Shown here piece after piece: positions 7,931-10,477 of a stretch of DNA of 10,477 bases (position 1 is its first letter; each line of letters opens with the position of its first letter). Location of the stretch: the NCBI GenBank assembly GCA_964495085.1, contig CAZBUK010000109.1, positions 1 through 10,477 of the forward strand, read 5' to 3'. Source of the stretch: CAZBUK01 sp964495085. Lineage in GTDB: Bacteria > Bacteroidota > Ignavibacteria > T3Sed10-11. The notes below the pieces were generated by a model. That model saw only the letters and a list, made by a program, of their open reading frames with translations. It was not told where the DNA came from and made no database searches. The position numbers and the translations under genes are program-made.

Positions 7931-8679
7931 CTACATTTCGTTCGCGTAACGAAGTTGTAATTTCTTGAGGAATGTGGCGGTAATAACGACGTCGACCTCT
8001 TCGGGTTTAGCGATGAACGAGAGACTCCGTCGACCGAATTTGCTGGAGTCGGTAACGAGTATTGTCGAAGTTGCGACCTCTATCATTTTGCGGTTCAACC
8101 GGGCTTCCAGGATATCGGGGGTACTCAGCCCGTATCCTATATCGAATCCATCCACACCGAGAAAGAGCCTGTCGGCGTAAAATTGAGCGAGCGTTTCTTN
8201 NNNNNNNNNNNACCGACCATTGAGTAGGACATTTGCCGCATGGTCCCGCCGAGCATGACAACCTGAATATCCGATTGGTGAGCGAGCTCCATAGCGATAT
8301 TGAGAGCGTTGGTAATAACGGTCAGCGAGTTGAACGACTTATCGACTATCTGTTTTGCAATTTCCATAGTCGTCGAGCCTGAATCGAGAATGATCGTCTC
8401 GCCGTCCTTGATCAGGTCGACCGCGGCTTTTGCGATAAGGAATTTCTCTTCGCGGTGCTTGGTTTCCTTGACCGCGATCGGGAGATCGTACATCTCGTCG
8501 GACAGTTTAAGTGCGCCCCCATGTGTCCGTACGAGTCTCCCCCGGTCCTCCAGCGCCTGAAGGTCGGATCGAATGGTAATTTTGGATACGCTGAATACTT
8601 TACTCAGCTCTTCTACCGTTATACTTCCCTGCTTGTTAACCAGATCTACGATTTTTCTCTGACGTTCTCCGATCAACAT
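7931..8679 (-). CDS. DeoR-family transcriptional repressor, split by an assembly gap and frameshifted at the C-terminus
   Basis: Sugar-phosphate-responsive DNA-binding regulator. Residues 1-57 are the DeoR winged helix-turn-helix (ERQRKIVDLV, ITVEELSKVFSVSKITIRSD, then LEDRGRLVRTHGGA). The effector domain shows ILDSGSTTMEIA and VITNALNIAMEL, then MLGGTMRQMSYSMVG up to the gap. After the 12 N's the frame resumes as ETLAQFYADRLFLGVDGFD, GLSTPDILEARLNRKMIE and VTDSSKFGRRSL, all typical. The two parts are in different frames only because the N-run length is wrong modulo 3. The product would be about 248 residues, usual for the family. The last residues (TFLKKLQLRYANEM) are out of family; a shifted frame reads HIPQEITTSLRE then RNVEVITV and stops at 7914, so there is a second, separate frameshift near 7978-7981. 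The start has AAGGAG 7 bases upstream. It lies 48 bases after the SIS gene and probably controls this operon. Confidence 0.88.
8200..8211. other. Assembly gap (12 N) inside the DeoR gene
   Basis: Twelve unresolved bases. The codons on either side are both clearly DeoR family but need a gap length of 1 modulo 3 to be in one frame. Ten bases would give four codons, the last being NAA, which fits the PLAE-type residues usually found between the preceding VG and the following ETL. Confidence 0.95.
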
Positions 8680-8727
8680 GGTCCTGCTCCTTGTATAGTA
8701 ATCCGTCTGTTGATTTATTGGCAGTCG

Positions 8728-9765
8728 CTAAAGTGTTACTACTTTTGTTAGATTCACCGGTTTGTCCGGATCGATACCTTTTATAATCGCCCGTTCATAT
8801 GCGAACAATTGGGTTAACGGCAACAGCAGATTCAGCCTGGCATATTCCGACAATCCGGAATCGAGGGATATCGAGAGATCGACGGCATTCTTTATCCCTA
8901 TCGGAATACTTTCTGCTATAACCGCGACGGATGCGCCTTGTTGCTTCAGTTCGCAGGCAAGTTTAATTTCCTGTTCTTCCGCAGAATCGGATAAAAGAAT
9001 AATGATTAAAGAGGTCTCGTCGGCGACGGATTTAGGTCCATGCCGGAATTCGAGCGTATGAAACACCTCGGTATTGGTAAGCGCCATTTCTTTGAGCTTG
9101 AGCATCGACTCAGACGCAATACCGTAGTACGCACCCTGACCGAGATACGTTACAGAATTATAAGTGTTCACGGATGCAAGCGACCGAACCGTATCCTTAT
9201 ATCTTTCAATGAGCGTCTCGCCGAGATCGGGGAGGCGGTTTAGTTGGGCGATAAAATCACCATCGCGAGCGGTGAGCGCGGAGAATTTCTGCAGGAACAA
9301 TAACATTCCTGTAAACGATCTGGTCATAACGATGCTGTGTTCGTTCGCCTCTTCGATAACATACGAGACATGCGCCTGCCGTACCAGAGAACTGTCGGGT
9401 TGGCAGGTCAATGCAAATGTGGGAATCCCCCTGCCGACAAGATGTTCGGTCGCCCAAACGGTCTCCGTAGTTTCGCCCGAGCGTGAAATAGTAATCGCAC
9501 GCACGTTTTCGTCTAAAGTAATCGCTTCGGGAAAGAATAAAAGGTCGGAGGAGGTGACGGCACGGGCACATCGGCCAGTTAATCGCGAATAAACCGACGC
9601 TGCTACAATTGCAAGATAATACGAGGTACCGCATCCGATAAAATATAATGTAGAGTTCGAGTCCACATCGGAATGATTACTCCAGGGTATATCCGATTCA
9701 GGTTTTTCTAGAATAGTTTTCCAGACGGAGGGCTGGCTCATCATATCTGCATAGGTAGATGCCAT
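8728..9765 (-). CDS. Double-SIS-domain sugar-phosphate isomerase/deaminase
   Basis: A 345-residue protein with two SIS (sugar isomerase) domains, resembling the isomerase half of GlmS and stand-alone relatives such as AgaS and NagB-II. Domain 1 carries FIGCGTSYYLA (42-52) and ISRSGETTETVWA (93-105), the phosphate-binding Ser/Thr loop. Domain 2 carries ASESMLKLKEMALTNTEVF (217-235) and FRHGPKS (240-246), and the protein ends PVNLTKVVTL. The GlmS catalytic set maps onto Lys223, Glu226, His242 and Lys341 with the same 16-residue Glu-His spacing, so an active ketose/aldose or amino-sugar-phosphate isomerase/deaminase is likely. It is not GlmS itself, because the glutaminase domain is absent. The start has AGGAGA 9 bases upstream. 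It is the first gene after the promoter and is followed by its likely regulator, so it probably catalyses an early catabolic step. The exact sugar phosphate is unknown. Confidence 0.92.
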   Translation of the reverse strand: MASTYADMMSQPSVWKTILEKPESDIPWSNHSDVDSNSTLYFIGCGTSYYLAIVAASVYSRLTGRCARAVTSSDLLFFPEAITLDENVRAITISRSGETTETVWATEHLVGRGIPTFALTCQPDSSLVRQAHVSYVIEEANEHSIVMTRSFTGMLLFLQKFSALTARDGDFIAQLNRLPDLGETLIERYKDTVRSLASVNTYNSVTYLGQGAYYGIASESMLKLKEMALTNTEVFHTLEFRHGPKSVADETSLIIILLSDSAEEQEIKLACELKQQGASVAVIAESIPIGIKNAVDLSISLDSGLSEYARLNLLLPLTQLFAYERAIIKGIDPDKPVNLTKVVTL

Positions 9766-9810
9766 AGTGCAGCGTCTCCTTACGAACTGAGATTGATTGG
9801 AGTTGAAGGT

Positions 9811-9834
9811 CTTTCTATGTTTACCGATAGAAAG
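9811..9834. promoter_or_regulatory. Inverted repeat in the operon leader (candidate second operator)
   Basis: Perfect 8-base arms CTTTCTAT and ATAGAAAG separated by 8 bases, located in the untranslated leader between the promoter and the SIS gene. The TTTC/GAAA half-sites resemble those of the palindrome at 9879-9896, and DeoR-family regulators often use TTTC-containing repeats. It could instead act as an RNA hairpin in the leader. Confidence 0.45.
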
Positions 9835-9878
9835 GATGCAATTAGAAGGTGGAGAATATGAGCTAAATAATTGAGAAC

Positions 9879-9896
9879 TTTCGTATTCTTACGAAA
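9879..9896. promoter_or_regulatory. Operator-like palindrome at the transcription start
   Basis: Perfect 7-base arms TTTCGTA and TACGAAA around a 4-base spacer. It begins about 9 bases after the predicted -10 box, at or just downstream of the expected transcription start, which is a classic position for a repressor. The likely ligand is the DeoR protein encoded second in the operon (inference). Confidence 0.5.
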
Positions 9897-9904
9897 TCTT
9901 TCCC

Positions 9905-9933
9905 ATTATATCTTATTAATTTTTAAAAGTCAA
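9905..9933 (-). promoter_or_regulatory. Sigma-70-type promoter of the operon
   Basis: On the minus strand, TTGACT (9933-9928), a 17-base AT-rich spacer, then a perfect TATAAT (9910-9905). Transcription would start near 9898, leaving a leader of about 130 bases before the SIS gene. The upstream flank is also AT-rich. No comparably good promoter was seen between the downstream genes. Confidence 0.75.
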
Positions 9934-10257
9934 TAGGTAATAGAAAAATATCGAGAAATCCTTCGAATATTAACTATACTTTATCTATTTAAGCGTTTTA
10001 TGTTTCCCGGCAACAAACATACTTTACAGACTAAAAAACCGTCATTTGTGGAAAATCTTGAAGCTTTACTCAATTCCGGTTTTGCATCATTTTTCAACGG
10101 ACCGTAGAAAAGACTGCTCAGACAGGAATTATTTGATGGAAGGAAAGAAGGAGTGACTGCTATCCAGAGCTGAAATGCACGGATCCTGGTCAACAATACG
10201 CTAATTCACCGAGGAGAAATAAATCGTTTATGTTATAGGTGAGTTTAAAAGGAGAAA
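9934..10257. other. AT-rich intergenic region without a convincing gene
   Basis: Between the operon promoter and the possible microprotein. The only reading frames are short and lack Shine-Dalgarno sites; one plus-strand frame (10000-10107, continuing to 10173 past a single TAG) is mentioned among rejected items. No repeats, RNA gene or mobile-element ends were recognised. Confidence 0.6.
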
Positions 10258-10265
10258 ATGATTTT

Positions 10266-10340
10266 ATGGAGAAAAAATGTCCGATGGGAGTTGATCAGCG
10301 AGGATGCTTGAAAAGCACCTGCATTTTTTATATCTTGTAA
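10266..10340 (+). CDS. Possible 24-residue cysteine-containing microprotein
   Basis: An ATG at 10266 opens a 24-codon frame ending in TAA. The product begins MEKKCPMGVDQRG and has three cysteines (5, 14 and 19; spacing C-x8-C-x4-C). A Shine-Dalgarno-like AAAGGAG (10248-10254) lies 11 bases upstream, longer than ideal. An earlier ATG at 10258 in another frame sits only 3 bases from it and gives a 17-residue frame. The cysteine pattern could suit metal binding, but I do not recognise the family. The end of the frame overlaps a terminator-like hairpin, which weakens the coding case. Confidence 0.25.
   Translation: MEKKCPMGVDQRGCLKSTCIFYIL
10301..10329 (+). terminator. Weak terminator-like hairpin with T-run
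   Basis: AGG and TGCTT pair with AAGCA and CCT (8 base pairs, one bulged A, 3-base loop, 10301-10320), followed after GCA by six T's (10324-10329). It would end a plus-strand transcript before the tRNA. The short stem and the 3-base gap before the T-run make it uncertain. Confidence 0.25.
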
Positions 10341-10393
10341 GACCTTTTTTCCGGTGTCACACTTCACGTAGCGCGGGATACGCAACACGCTTC

Positions 10394-10399
10394 TATAAT
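10394..10399 (+). promoter_or_regulatory. Possible -10 box for the tRNA gene
   Basis: A perfect TATAAT lies 17 bases before the tRNA start, so transcription would begin a few bases upstream of the mature 5' end. No recognisable -35 hexamer sits at the expected distance, so this is tentative. Confidence 0.3.
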
Positions 10400-10416
10400 C
10401 TGTAAGGTTTTTACTC

Positions 10417-10477
10417 TGCCCGGTGGTGTAATTGGCAACACGCCTGACTCTGGATCAGGAAAGTCCAGGTTCGACCC
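10417..10477 (+). tRNA. tRNA-Gln (anticodon CTG), 3' end beyond window
   Basis: Reads as the first 61 bases of a tRNA. The 5' acceptor strand is TGCCCGG. The D arm has GTGT pairing with ACAC around a loop containing TTGGCA. The anticodon stem CCTGA/TCAGG closes the loop CTCTGGA, which places CTG at positions 34-36 (glutamine, codon CAG). The variable region is AAAGT, followed by T-stem CCAGG and the T-loop TTCGACC, where the window ends. It is transcribed away from the operon. Confidence 0.92.

Noticed and set aside
7931..8679. Reading the DeoR region as two separate genes
   Set aside because: Both pieces are consecutive parts of one DeoR protein with nothing missing beyond a few residues, and the frame change is explained by the wrong length of the N-run.
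8728..9765. Full-length glucosamine-fructose-6-phosphate aminotransferase (GlmS)
   Set aside because: Only the SIS half is present; the N-terminal glutaminase domain with its catalytic Cys is absent and the gene has its own start and ribosome site.
10000..10173. Plus-strand frame MFPGNKHTL... interrupted by one TAG at 10105-10107 and then open to 10173; possible broken small gene
   Set aside because: The residues look mildly protein-like (ENLEALLNSGF, KRLLRQELFDGRKEG), but there is no Shine-Dalgarno, no family I recognise and the frame is short, so chance is the simplest explanation. A homology search of both halves joined would settle it.
9981..10196. Minus-strand 71-residue frame in the AT-rich right region
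   Set aside because: It starts at a TTG without a Shine-Dalgarno, has no recognisable motif and lies in sequence with composition unlike the neighbouring genes.

Overview
The window reads as one long co-directional operon on the minus strand, running right to left from a strong promoter near 9930 and off the left edge. A short divergent stretch on the right holds a tRNA. The receptor gene (an N-terminal carboxypeptidase-regulatory-like domain followed by a TonB plug and barrel) and its secreted fibronectin-type partner point to a diderm bacterium of the Bacteroidota/FCB neighbourhood. Candidate phyla such as KSB1, Calditrichota or Marinimicrobia are possible, but this placement is an inference from protein style, not a phylogeny. 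The 12 N's at 8200-8211 suggest a draft or metagenome assembly.

Layout in transcription order: (1) promoter with an overlapping operator-like palindrome (9879-9933) and a second inverted repeat in the leader (9811-9834); (2) a double-SIS sugar-phosphate isomerase/deaminase (9765-8728); (3) a DeoR-family sugar-phosphate repressor (8679-7931), interrupted by the N gap and carrying a C-terminal frameshift; (4) a PfkB sugar kinase (7851-6898); (5) an amidohydrolase-2-type protein that has lost several metal ligands (6858-6016); (6) a YjbQ/UPF0047 protein (5979-5548); (7) an EamA/DMT ten-helix transporter (5505-4594, TTG start); (8) a TonB-dependent receptor (about 4515-1534); (9) a secreted protein of at least 498 residues (1496 to beyond base 1), cut by the window just as a fibronectin type III-like domain begins. 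Gaps between genes are about 36-80 bases and most genes have good Shine-Dalgarno sites.

A reasonable reading is an inducible carbohydrate operon. The receptor and secreted protein would act at the outer membrane, the DMT protein would carry a small solute across the inner membrane, and the SIS enzyme and kinase would process a (probably amino-) sugar phosphate. The DeoR protein would repress the operon until a sugar phosphate accumulates. The substrate cannot be named from sequence alone. The roles of the amidohydrolase-like and YjbQ proteins are open.

Right of the promoter (about 9935-10416) is AT-rich sequence with no convincing large gene. It holds one possible 24-residue cysteine-containing microprotein (10266-10340), which overlaps a weak terminator-like hairpin, then a tRNA-Gln(CTG) cut by the window end.

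The items most worth a second look are the metal-ligand-depleted amidohydrolase, the promoter/operator arrangement, the DeoR frameshift that looks like collapse of a 4-base tandem repeat, and the receptor/secreted-protein pair sitting inside a sugar-kinase operon.
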